Shown here in pieces: positions 1 through 7,325 of a stretch of DNA of 64,000 nucleotides (position 1 is its first letter; every line of letters begins with the position of its first letter). Origin of the DNA: Gilliamella sp. ESL0443 (lineage in GTDB: Bacteria > Pseudomonadota > Gammaproteobacteria > Enterobacterales > Orbaceae); assembly GCF_019469165.1 (NCBI RefSeq), contig NZ_CP048263.1:620001-684000 (forward strand), in the 5' to 3' direction. Under the pieces are notes generated by a model. It did no database searches, was not told where the DNA came from, and saw only the letters and a list, made by a program, of their open reading frames with translations. The position numbers and the translations under genes were made by a program.

Positions 1-7
1 AAATTAC

Positions 8-37
8 TTGACAGGATTGTCGAAAATGTTTTATAAT
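8..37 (+). promoter_or_regulatory. Consensus sigma-70 promoter upstream of the SinI-like gene
   Basis: TTGACA at 8-13 and TATAAT at 32-37 both match the sigma-70 consensus exactly, with an 18-base spacer (17 is optimal). It lies about 110 bases upstream of the first plausible ATG of the SinI-like gene and directly upstream of a heptanucleotide repeat. Chance occurrence in AT-rich DNA is possible, and one frame (NYLTGLSKM...) is open from the window edge through this stretch, so the region could instead be coding. Confidence 0.5.
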
Positions 38-40
38 TTC

Positions 41-61
41 CAACAGGCAACAGGCAACAGG
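41..61 (+). repeat. Heptanucleotide tandem repeat, three perfect CAACAGG units
   Basis: CAACAGG occurs three times head to tail at 41-47, 48-54 and 55-61, followed by a broken fourth copy (CAACT). A repeat unit whose length is not a multiple of three, close behind a promoter and in front of a surface-protein gene, is the classical layout for slipped-strand variation. Three units is few, so the present instability may be low. Confidence 0.75.
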
Positions 62-146
62 CAACTTGGCCAACCTCTAATTTAAATTCGTCTAATTTCA
101 GCTTCCAACGTTCATTTTACACCGAGATTTATTTTTCCACGCAATT

Positions 147-1575
147 ATGTGGAATTCTGCGAATTATCGCGCGATCCGCTTTTCGATCCTCTTATTTTTT
201 TAAATTATCTTGGTGGGTTTTTTTAGGTTCGGTTATTTTACATCCTTTTTCTAGCTTCGCATTAACTTCACAGACTACAAAAAATCCGATTCAAGGTAGC
301 GCGCCTTATTTAACCTTTGATGGTGGTCGTACTCGTGCTGTTGATACTAATGCTCTGCTTGGGATTACGTTATCTAATGGTGTTAAATACACGCCTTCAA
401 CTAATACTTCCTTTACAACGCCAATCGTGTTGCCTGTTGCAGGTCAAAGTTTTGCTGATATTGGTATGTTGGTTCCAGCTTATACTAATTCAGTTGCTTT
501 AAATTCTCTAATCGGTCCGCCTTATAATTATTGGGGAGATGATGATGGAGATACTGACGTTACCGCTACTGGTAGTTTAAGTTTATCTATCGTTGATAAA
601 TATAATCAGCCCGTCACACGTCATACTGTTCCAGATATTTGTAAGGCGCCTTATCAGGTTAAATTAACCAGCACTGACGGTACATTGAGTACTCGTTATG
701 GCGTTCCAAGGAGTCGTAGTTTCAGCGCAAGTAATGTTACTTATTATATCAATCCACAAGCAAGGGCTGTGGTTTGTTTTGCTAGACCTAATTTAAAGTA
801 TTTTTTAATTAATGAACGTGATTATTCTAATGAAGTCCGTGGTCCTGCTTCTATTTGGAATGAAAATAAGGGCTTTTTAACTCAATCAACTAATCCGTCA
901 TCTTATGGTTTAAATTTTCCGACTACTGGCGCTAACAATTTGTATTTTGACTTAGACATTGCTGGTAGTAATGAGGCTTTATCTTGGGCTCCTGTTTCAC
1001 ATGAAGGCATCACTGCTACTATGACAAATTCATCAAGAACAGGTGTTCGAGTTACATTAACACGTTACGGTTTAAATAGTCTATTTAGACCATCTTTACC
1101 CCAGACTTTTGAATTAGTTGGTCGTGACGGTCGTGGTAATGAAGTTGTTAAGTATGGTTTTGTGTTAAAGCAGTGGTTCTATACCTATGATAAACGTTAT
1201 ACTTATGATAAAGCATTATCTGGCTGTAGTGACCTACGTTTACGTTTAGCTACGGTTAAAGATTTAACTAATGCCTCTTGTAATGGGTTAAATGTTAATA
1301 GTGAATGTATAAGAGCAGTCGGCGCAATACCTTCATCACCGAATAATTACTTTCAGCGTATAATTGGCGCAGGATTCTTTAGTGAGTGGGGCACAATGAG
1401 CCTATATTCTAAAGCTAATTTTGGATTCGATGACTACTGGACTAGTGAGGAAAAAGGGCATATGTTACCGGGAAAAAGCCGTAAATATACTGTTAATCCA
1501 AGAAATGGCTCGGTAGGTGCTTCTCTATTTTCATCGAATTATTTTACAGGTCTGATGGTTTGTGTCTGGCCTTAG
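147..1575 (+). CDS. SinI-family / invasin-like surface protein, frame broken at a T7 tract near the start
   Basis: Probable secreted adhesin-type protein of the SinI (autotransporter-associated) family. The reading frame ending at 1575 is open from 37 but has no ATG in its 5' part; the first GTG is at 427, inside conserved sequence. The upstream in-frame peptide has a signal-like hydrophobic stretch (WWVFLGSVILHPFSSFA) followed by APYLTFDGGRTR and, later, DICKAPYQVKL, TYYINPQA and VCFARPNL, which I associate with SinI proteins. The last 120 residues (CSDLRLRLATVKDL to MVCVWP) resemble the lectin-like adhesion domain of invasins. An ATG at 147 encodes MWNSANYRAIRFSILLFF in the -1 frame and stops at 201 in a T7 run (195-201); losing one T would join it in frame to the signal sequence. 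It is therefore either phase-off, a pseudogene, or started at a non-ATG codon such as CTG 157. Confidence 0.65.
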
Positions 1576-1587
1576 CCTTTTTATTTT

Positions 1588-1710
1588 TTGAACGAGGGAA
1601 TAAGTGCTAGGAACTATAGTGTTAAAAAGTATAGCTTACTTGAAGAGTCAACGATGAAATGCGATTTTGTAGAGATGCTTGAATTACTTGATATGTGGAT
1701 TAAATTCTAG
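1588..1710 (+). pseudogene. Possible remnant of a helix-turn-helix regulator C-terminus
   Basis: Directly after the SinI stop the same frame continues with NEGISARNYSVKKYSLLEES and then MKCDFVEMLELLDMWIKF before a TAG at 1708. The pattern (Glu-rich turn, then an amphipathic helix ending in LELLDMWIKF) looks like the C-terminal end of XRE/HipB-type DNA-binding proteins, but there is no DNA-binding half and no convincing start. No other gene fits in 1576-1889. I cannot confirm the family; it could be chance open frame. Confidence 0.22.
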
Positions 1711-1717
1711 ACGTTTT

Positions 1718-1745
1718 AAAAAAAAGTTGAGGAGCGGGGTTTTTT
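1718..1745 (+). repeat. Dispersed repeat, copy 1 (A8-GTTGAGGAGCGGGG-T6)
   Basis: Eight A, GTTGAGGAGCGGGG, then six T. The same 27 bases recur at 6962-6988, and a one-mismatch copy lies inverted at 50180-50205. All three are at gene ends or between genes. The A and T runs can pair but the centre does not form a good hairpin, so it is not an ordinary intrinsic terminator. Function unknown. Confidence 0.8.
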
Positions 1746-1889
1746 AAGCCTTAAATCTACCATTTATTATTACATTTATAGTATTAATGTTGATGGATTG
1801 TTTAAAAAGCCTTTATTTAAATACGCCTATATTCCCACTAATTTTAGGGGTATAATTGATGCACTTAATTTCATGGTAAATCGGCTTTT

Positions 1890-3071
1890 ATGACTTCTTC
1901 ATTCCTTCGAAAATCGGGTGTTGTTTTTGGTGCTTTTTTAGTGGCGACCTTTATTATTGGGGTGGCTGGTGCTTTGCAATCACCTACTTTAAGTCGTTTT
2001 TTATCGTTTGAAGTTGGCGCTGACCCTCGCTTAGTGGGGGCGTTTTATTCGATTAATGCGTTAGCCAGTATTATTGGTAGTTATCTGTTAGCTAAGTATT
2101 CAGACAATAAGGGTGATAGGCGTAAGATTGTTATTTTTTGTTGTTTGATGGGGCTGGCAAATAGTCTGACTTTTGCCTTTTCACGCAACTATTATGTCTT
2201 AATTACATTAGGCGTATTTTTTGCTGCGTTAGCGTCTGCCGCGATGCCACAGATTTTTGCTATGGCGCGTGAGTATGCAGAAAAGAGTGGACGTAATGCG
2301 GTTGCCTTTAATTCTCTGATTCGTGCACAGTTGTCATTAGCGTGGGTGATTGGGCCCCCATTATCTTTTGCTTTGGCGATCAAGTATGGTTTTACCATCA
2401 TGTATTTGTGTGCAATGTCGATGTTTATTATTTCGATGATTGTGGTAGCAATCTATTTACCACCCATTGAAAAAAAGGTTATCAGTTCGTTTACTGCTAA
2501 TGAGTTAGCGGTGGCAAACCAATCAATTTTTACTAATCGTAATGTCATGTGTTTGCTAATTTCTACCATTTTTATGTGGACCGCTAATATGATGTATATC
2601 ATCGATATGCCGATTTATGTAGAAGCGGTTCTGCACTTATCTGATTCATTACCTGGTGGGTTGATGGGGTTAGCGGCAGGGATTGAAATTCCTATTATGA
2701 TTATTGCGGGTTATTTGGTCCCCGTGTTAGGTAAGCGAAATCTATTTTTTATCGCTATAATTTGCGGAATTTTGTTTTATATTGGGATGATTCTGTTTAA
2801 AGATTCAACCATGTTATATGTGTTGCAACTTTTTAACGGGCTGTTTATTGGGATTGTTGCTAATATTGGTATTATCTATTTCCAAGATTTGCTACCAACT
2901 CGTATGGGTGTGGCTTCAACGCTATTTAATAATGGTATTATTTGCAGTGTCATTTTAGCTGGTATCATTCAAGGTTTTGTTTCACAAGCTTACGGGCATG
3001 AAGTGATTTATTGGATTGGTTTAGTGATGGTGACGATTTCGTTTTTATTCTGTGCTTTAGTGAAGAAATAA
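1890..3071 (+). CDS. Sugar efflux transporter, Set (SotA/SetA/SetB) family, MFS
   Basis: Inner-membrane major facilitator of 393 residues, the usual length for SetA/SetB, with about twelve hydrophobic segments. Family members export lactose, glucose or glucosides, or IPTG-like sugars by proton antiport and relieve sugar-phosphate stress. Matching features are GVAGALQSPTLSRFLSFEVGA at the N-terminus, the loop SDNKGDRRKIVIFCCLM (an MFS motif A variant), AMPQIFAMAREYAEKSGR and RAQLSLAWVIGPP, all close to my recollection of the E. coli Set proteins. I cannot say which paralogue it is. It starts at ATG 1890 with a poor ribosome-binding site; a TATAAT at 1851-1856 is the only promoter hint. It is a single-gene unit followed by a long stem-loop. 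Confidence 0.88.
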   Translation: MTSSFLRKSGVVFGAFLVATFIIGVAGALQSPTLSRFLSFEVGADPRLVGAFYSINALASIIGSYLLAKYSDNKGDRRKIVIFCCLMGLANSLTFAFSRNYYVLITLGVFFAALASAAMPQIFAMAREYAEKSGRNAVAFNSLIRAQLSLAWVIGPPLSFALAIKYGFTIMYLCAMSMFIISMIVVAIYLPPIEKKVISSFTANELAVANQSIFTNRNVMCLLISTIFMWTANMMYIIDMPIYVEAVLHLSDSLPGGLMGLAAGIEIPIMIIAGYLVPVLGKRNLFFIAIICGILFYIGMILFKDSTMLYVLQLFNGLFIGIVANIGIIYFQDLLPTRMGVASTLFNNGIICSVILAGIIQGFVSQAYGHEVIYWIGLVMVTISFLFCALVKK

Positions 3072-3077
3072 TTTATT

Positions 3078-3108
3078 TACGTCTTCCTGAGTGATTTAGG
3101 AAGACGTA
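3078..3108. terminator. Stem-loop between convergent set-family gene and surE
   Basis: An 11-bp perfect stem (TACGTCTTCCT / AGGAAGACGTA) with a 9-base loop lies between the two convergent stop codons. Neither side has a strong T run, so it may act as a bidirectional terminator or mRNA 3'-end stabiliser. Confidence 0.55.
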
Positions 3109-3125
3109 TAGACAATATCTAAGTT

Positions 3126-3902
3126 TTATACTTTAAACGTTGCTTTTATTTTTTGATATAACGCGTAATTAGTACGTTCATAATTTAACGGTGTAATAGC
3201 AATATAACCATCATTAGCTGCATCAAGCTCTTTGTCGATATCAACCTTTACACTTTGGTTACGTTTAGCTCTAAACCAAAAGTAGTCATGACCTTCTGGA
3301 TCTTGAGTTTCTGCAATAACAAATTGGCTTACATCCGGCTCGCCCTGTTTTGTGATTTTTATCCCTTTTATTTGATCGGCTTGGCAATTAGGGAAGTTGA
3401 TATTGAAGCAAGTCTTATCTGAAAGGGGGTAGAGTTGTCTGATTATCGATTCAGCAAGATGAGTTGAACAGTGCCAATTGGTTGGAGTGTTATCTTCACT
3501 GCTGACTTGACTTAGTGCCATGGCTGGCACACCTAGCGTCATTGCCATCATTGCTGCCCCCACTGTGCCCGATAATATTGTTTCAAATCCCAAATTAGAT
3601 CCATTATTAATTCCTGACAGCACGAGATCGGGTAATTGATTAGCCATTAGTGATTTTATGGCAAATAGTGAGCAGTCAGCAGGGGTGCCGTAGACTGCGT
3701 ATTCTGTATTGCTACGTTTTTGAACGCGAAATGGCGACTTTAAACTAACTGAACAAGAAACGCCACTTTGATCAACAACAGGTGCGACAATCCAAACTTC
3801 GTTTGCTATGTTTTCAGCCACGCTTTTTAAAATCTGAATTCCAGGGGCATCAATGCCATCATCATTGACTAAAAGTACTCGGTTGACTAATTTTTTTGAC
3901 AT
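3126..3902 (-). CDS. surE: 5'/3'-nucleotidase SurE
   Basis: Metal-dependent phosphatase that removes phosphate from nucleoside 5'- and 3'-monophosphates and short polyphosphate in the cytoplasm. The 258-residue product begins MSKKLVNRVLLVNDDGIDAPG: Asp14-Asp15 are the metal ligands typical of SurE, and SGINNGSNLG supplies the conserved Asn loop; YGTPADCS also fits. I chose ATG 3902 because GGAACC precedes it; the longer frame to 3947 lacks a site and adds unrelated residues. In E. coli surE lies with pcm-nlpD-rpoS; here it sits 23 bases behind ypfJ and is probably cotranscribed with it, so the usual context is lost. Confidence 0.95.
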   Translation of the reverse strand: MSKKLVNRVLLVNDDGIDAPGIQILKSVAENIANEVWIVAPVVDQSGVSCSVSLKSPFRVQKRSNTEYAVYGTPADCSLFAIKSLMANQLPDLVLSGINNGSNLGFETILSGTVGAAMMAMTLGVPAMALSQVSSEDNTPTNWHCSTHLAESIIRQLYPLSDKTCFNINFPNCQADQIKGIKITKQGEPDVSQFVIAETQDPEGHDYFWFRAKRNQSVKVDIDKELDAANDGYIAITPLNYERTNYALYQKIKATFKV

Positions 3903-3925
3903 ATTGGTTCCTTTTTTATATTTCC

Positions 3926-4774
3926 TTATTGAATAAATGTATTGCACTGATCCATCGACCCACTGTCATAACCACGTTTAAACCATGTATAGCGTTGTTT
4001 TGATGTACCATGAGTAAAGCTATCAGGAACAATATAACCATTATTTTGTTGTAGGCGATCATCGCCAATTGCTTGCACAGTATTGAGGGCTTGCTCAATA
4101 TCACCCGTGTCTAAAATATTTTTTACGCCATTGCCCCATAATCCCGCATAACAGTCAGCTTGTAATTCGAGTTTGACCGACAATTGGTTACGGATTGGTG
4201 CTGATTGATTTTGCGATAATTGTTCAACTTTATTAAATGTGCCAAGTAAATTTTGTACATGGTGCCCAACTTCGTGTGCAATCACATAACCTTGTGCAAA
4301 GTCACCTCCGCCACCTAGGCGTCTTTTCATCTCTTGATAAAATGATAAGTCCAGATAAACCGTTTTATCGAGATTGCAATAAAATGGTCCCATCATGGCT
4401 TGCCCGGTGCCACACATGGTTTGGGTTGATCCGTTATAGAGTACAAGTTTAGGGGGAATATAGGTTTTGCCTAATTTTTGGAATTGTTCGCGCCAGAAAT
4501 CTTCGGTACTTGCTAATATTACTGAAGTAAATTTATCTGCGTCGCTAGGTAGGGTGTTGTCAATCTGGCTTGTTGATGAGGAATCATCCAAATCAATCAC
4601 ATTGCTGTCGAGCAAACCAGTTAAATCAACGCCATAGTAGCCTGCTACTAATACAACAACAAATAAAACAATTTTACCTTTACCACCAATTGGGATGCGT
4701 GTCCCAATATCACTTCCTGATTGTGAGCGGCGATCTTCAATGTTATCACTCTCTCTTTGGTCTCTCCATCTCAT
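3926..4774 (-). CDS. ypfJ: YpfJ-family neutral zinc metallopeptidase
   Basis: Membrane-anchored putative zinc protease of 282 residues. A charged cytoplasmic N-terminus ([16 protein letters not shown], strongly conserved in the family) precedes one membrane segment near residues 34-50. After a low-complexity Asp/Ser linker comes the catalytic domain with HEVGHH at residues 167-172, where His167, His171 and Glu168 form the zinc site; [13 protein letters not shown] and [12 protein letters not shown] are further family signatures, with Glu and Asp in the latter likely supplying the third zinc ligand. Substrate is not known. It is first in a probable two-gene unit with surE and is divergent from proP. 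Confidence 0.92.
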   Translation of the reverse strand: MRWRDQRESDNIEDRRSQSGSDIGTRIPIGGKGKIVLFVVVLVAGYYGVDLTGLLDSNVIDLDDSSSTSQIDNTLPSDADKFTSVILASTEDFWREQFQKLGKTYIPPKLVLYNGSTQTMCGTGQAMMGPFYCNLDKTVYLDLSFYQEMKRRLGGGGDFAQGYVIAHEVGHHVQNLLGTFNKVEQLSQNQSAPIRNQLSVKLELQADCYAGLWGNGVKNILDTGDIEQALNTVQAIGDDRLQQNNGYIVPDSFTHGTSKQRYTWFKRGYDSGSMDQCNTFIQ

Positions 4775-4886
4775 AGGGAATACCTCATCAGTTTTGGTAA
4801 CATCATTCTAAAGGATAATAGATGAGGTTACTAGCACTACTCATCATAAAAAGAGGATGTGATAAATGGGTTATTTTTGCTTTTTT

Positions 4887-4907
4887 TAGGTATATAATTC
4901 TTACCTA
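4887..4907 (+). promoter_or_regulatory. Inverted repeat overlapping the -10 of the proP/ypfJ divergent promoter region
   Basis: TAGGTA (4887-4892) and TACCTA (4902-4907) form a perfect 6-bp inverted repeat around a TATAAT box at 4893-4898, 150 bases before proP. The 272-base spacer holds no gene. The arrangement suggests a repressor or architectural site on a proP-directed promoter, but no regulator can be named. Confidence 0.35.
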
Positions 4908-5046
4908 TATCGCATCAATTGAATAAGTAAAATTGGTGTGATTAAATTTAAAACCTCATCTGACTCGCATAATTTGATTTAGTTTATCTTTGGCATGGTA
5001 GCCGGTTATTTATTTTTATATTAGTGAATTTTAAAGGCGGTACTTC

Positions 5047-6525
5047 ATGGCGCAATCGAATAATAAACCTTTGGATATTGATGATATCCCTATCATTAAT
5101 GACAATCAGCTAAAAAAAGCCACTTGGGCATCGGCGTTTAGTAATGCTATTGAGTGGTATGATTTTGGGGTATACAGTTTTGTGGCGTATATTATTGGGC
5201 AGGTGTTTTTTCCTCATGTTTCACCTAGCGTGCAGATTATTGCTGCGTTATCGACTTTTTCTATTCCTTTTTTTGTTCGCCCTTTAGGGGGGATTATTTT
5301 TGGTTTAATTGGTGACAATATTGGTCGCCAAAAAGTGCTATCTATCACTTTAGTGATAATGTCGTTAAGCACATTTTGTATTGGGTTGATTCCAACTTAT
5401 GAGACGATTGGTATCACTTCGCCTGTGTTGCTATTGATTGTTAAATTAGCCCAAGGGTTTTCAATCGGTGGTGAATACTCTGGCTCAGCAACGGTAGTTG
5501 CCGAATATTCGCCCGATCGTAAACGTGGTTTTATTGGTGGTTGGCTTGATTTTGGTTCAATGGTGGGTTTTATAATTGGTGCGGGGCTAGTGGTGTTTTT
5601 ATCAATGTTACTCAGTCAATCGGCGCTATTTAGTTGGGGCTGGCGAATTCCATTTTTAATAGCCTTACCGCTTGGGATCATTAGCTTTATCCTACATCAT
5701 ATTTCGGAAGAGACGCCAACTTTCCAACAACACCTAGAAGCCAGAGAGTCGCAAGATAAGGCTGAATTAACGTTAAAAAAAGTTGTCGGTAAATATTGGC
5801 AGCATATTTTAATTTGTGCGGGATTGGTTATTGTAACAAATGTCTCGTTTTATCTGTTGCTAACGTATATGCCGAGCTATTTAGCACATAATTTGAATTA
5901 TGATACTGAACAAGGTTTGCTTATTATTATTGCGATTATGGTCGGTATGTTAATTATTCAACCTATTATCGGGTTATTAAGTGACAAGGTGGGTCGTAGA
6001 CCTTTCATTTTAATTGGAAGTATTGGTTTATTGCTATTATCTTATCCTGCATTTATGTTAATTAATAGCCAACAAATACCTTTGGTTTTTTTAGGCGTAT
6101 TTATTTTGGCCATGTTTATCAACTGTTTTACTGGGATCATTACCTCAATATTACCCGCAATGTTTCCAACTAATATTCGCTATAGCGCTATTGCAAGCAT
6201 TTTCAATGTTGCCATTATTATTGCAGGGGTAACACCAACATTTGTGGCCTGGCTTGTTGAATCAAGTGGTAACTTATATATGCCCGCTTACTATTTAATG
6301 TTAGCAGGATTCATTGGTGTGATTACTGGGCTTGCTATGCATGAAACTGCAAATAAACCTTTACACGGCACTAATCCAACCGCAGCCAATCGAGACGAAG
6401 CGCAATCACTTCTATCTGAACATTTTGATTCCATTGAAGAGGAAGTTGAAGATATCGATGAGCAGATCGAGGCGCTACAAAATAAGCGACAAGAACTTGT
6501 CGATCAACATCCTAAATTGGATTAG
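5047..6525 (+). CDS. proP: Proline/glycine betaine:H+ symporter ProP
   Basis: Osmosensory MFS transporter of the metabolite:H+ symporter family, importing proline, glycine betaine and related osmolytes across the inner membrane. The 492-residue protein has twelve predicted membrane segments, the family motif NAIEWYDFGVYSFVAYIIG, RPLGGIIFGLIGDNIGRQK in loop 2-3, GGEYSGSATVVAEYSPDRKR and EETPTFQQH. The C-terminal tail from about residue 455 is a heptad-rich stretch (SIEEEVEDIDEQIEALQNKR, then ELVDQHPKLD) corresponding to the coiled coil of E. coli-type ProP, which tunes the osmotic set point; not all ProP homologues keep it. GGCGG ahead of ATG 5047 is the ribosome-binding site. Stand-alone gene, probably osmotically regulated. 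Confidence 0.95.
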   Translation: MAQSNNKPLDIDDIPIINDNQLKKATWASAFSNAIEWYDFGVYSFVAYIIGQVFFPHVSPSVQIIAALSTFSIPFFVRPLGGIIFGLIGDNIGRQKVLSITLVIMSLSTFCIGLIPTYETIGITSPVLLLIVKLAQGFSIGGEYSGSATVVAEYSPDRKRGFIGGWLDFGSMVGFIIGAGLVVFLSMLLSQSALFSWGWRIPFLIALPLGIISFILHHISEETPTFQQHLEARESQDKAELTLKKVVGKYWQHILICAGLVIVTNVSFYLLLTYMPSYLAHNLNYDTEQGLLIIIAIMVGMLIIQPIIGLLSDKVGRRPFILIGSIGLLLLSYPAFMLINSQQIPLVFLGVFILAMFINCFTGIITSILPAMFPTNIRYSAIASIFNVAIIIAGVTPTFVAWLVESSGNLYMPAYYLMLAGFIGVITGLAMHETANKPLHGTNPTAANRDEAQSLLSEHFDSIEEEVEDIDEQIEALQNKRQELVDQHPKLD

Positions 6526-6557
6526 TTAACTTTTTCCATTGCCTAAAATTAGTTTAA

Positions 6558-6576
6558 TAAAGTTGAGGAAAGGGGG
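6558..6576 (+). repeat. Degenerate copy of the dispersed GTTGAGG repeat
   Basis: AATAAAGTTGAGGAAAGGGG behind the proP stop shares the GTTGAGGA core and G run with the repeat at 1718 but lacks the T tract. It may also be part of a weak hairpin with GCGCCCAACCTTTT at about 6590-6603, serving as the proP terminator. Could be coincidence. Confidence 0.35.
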
Positions 6577-6686
6577 CTAAAGCTATTAAGCGCCCAACCT
6601 TTTACTGACTATTGGCTAAAATTGTTTAATATAAAATTATATTTTATACTGGATCGTTTTTTTAACTTAGTAGTAACGGCAAAGGA

Positions 6687-6974
6687 ATGTTTAAAGTCAC
6701 TTTTGAACAATTTATTTATTTAAGGATTGTGGAATTAATCTTCGTATTGTTTTTTATAATGATTAATATACTCAATACTTTTGATGCCTATTTAAAAAAA
6801 AGAGAAAGTCAAAAGCGAAAGACGCCGAAAAAAATATTCAAAACCGATATTCCATTAATTAAGTCTGTACAAGAATTTAAAAAATTAAAAAAGAGTAAAT
6901 ATCAACGCCACAAATTTAGTTTTCTGTGGAAGTGTTTCTATCGAATAAAGGATTTCTTTAGAAAAAAAAGTTGA
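6687..6974 (+). CDS. Small basic hypothetical membrane protein
   Basis: A 95-residue open frame between proP and dld that I do not recognise. It has one hydrophobic stretch near residues 12-30 (LRIVELIFVLFFIMINIL) followed by a very basic tail (KKRESQKRKTPKK, KKLKKSKYQRHK, KDFFRKKS), so it would be a single-span protein with a cytoplasmic Lys-rich domain. AAGGA abuts the ATG too closely for a normal ribosome-binding site, so translation is doubtful. Its stop codon TGA is contributed by the dispersed repeat that follows, which means the last codons (KKS) are repeat sequence. Could be a non-conserved chance frame in AT-rich DNA. Confidence 0.35.
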   Translation: MFKVTFEQFIYLRIVELIFVLFFIMINILNTFDAYLKKRESQKRKTPKKIFKTDIPLIKSVQEFKKLKKSKYQRHKFSFLWKCFYRIKDFFRKKS

Positions 6975-6988
6975 GGAGCGGGGTTTTT
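6962..6988 (+). repeat. Dispersed repeat, copy 2, identical to copy 1 over 27 bases
   Basis: A8-GTTGAGGAGCGGGG-T5. It overlaps the final codons and TGA stop of the 95-residue open frame. Identity over 27 bases with 1718-1744 is far beyond chance. The rest of 6989-7325 holds only the dld promoter region. Confidence 0.8.
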
Positions 6989-7261
6989 GAAATATTAAAA
7001 TCGCTCATTTTTATATCTTTTCTAATATCAAACCGTGGTCATTTTATATAACTTTTTTTATTCTAAACAAGTCTATTCTTAACTGGCTGTTCATCATTTT
7101 TTTATAAGCATGTTATTGAAAATTTATTCTAAAAACGTTGACTTTTTGGTCTGCAAAATAGGTTAACTATTTTTCCCTTTTTTTTGATTATTTTTAGCTT
7201 TTTGTGTCAGTTTTGATATTTAGCGCTATAAAGTTTACTCCCCTCTTTTCAATAGATTATA

Positions 7262-7280
7262 TTGGTTATAATATATCCAA
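7262..7280 (+). promoter_or_regulatory. Candidate operator overlapping the dld promoter -10
   Basis: TTGGTTATA-A-TATATCCAA is a 19-base palindrome with one mismatched pair and contains a TATAAT at 7267-7272, about 55 bases before the dld start. TTGG...CCAA half-sites resemble operators of GntR-type regulators of lactate genes, but no such regulator gene is nearby. The -35 is poor, which fits a regulated promoter. Confidence 0.4.
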
Positions 7281-7325
7281 AATTGGTTGAATTTACTTAT
7301 AATAATTCAAAGAAGGGAAGATAAA

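Noticed and set aside
1621-1889. Insertion-sequence remnant behind the SinI-like gene
   Set aside because: No transposase motif or terminal inverted repeat was found; only the dispersed 27-bp repeat is certain.
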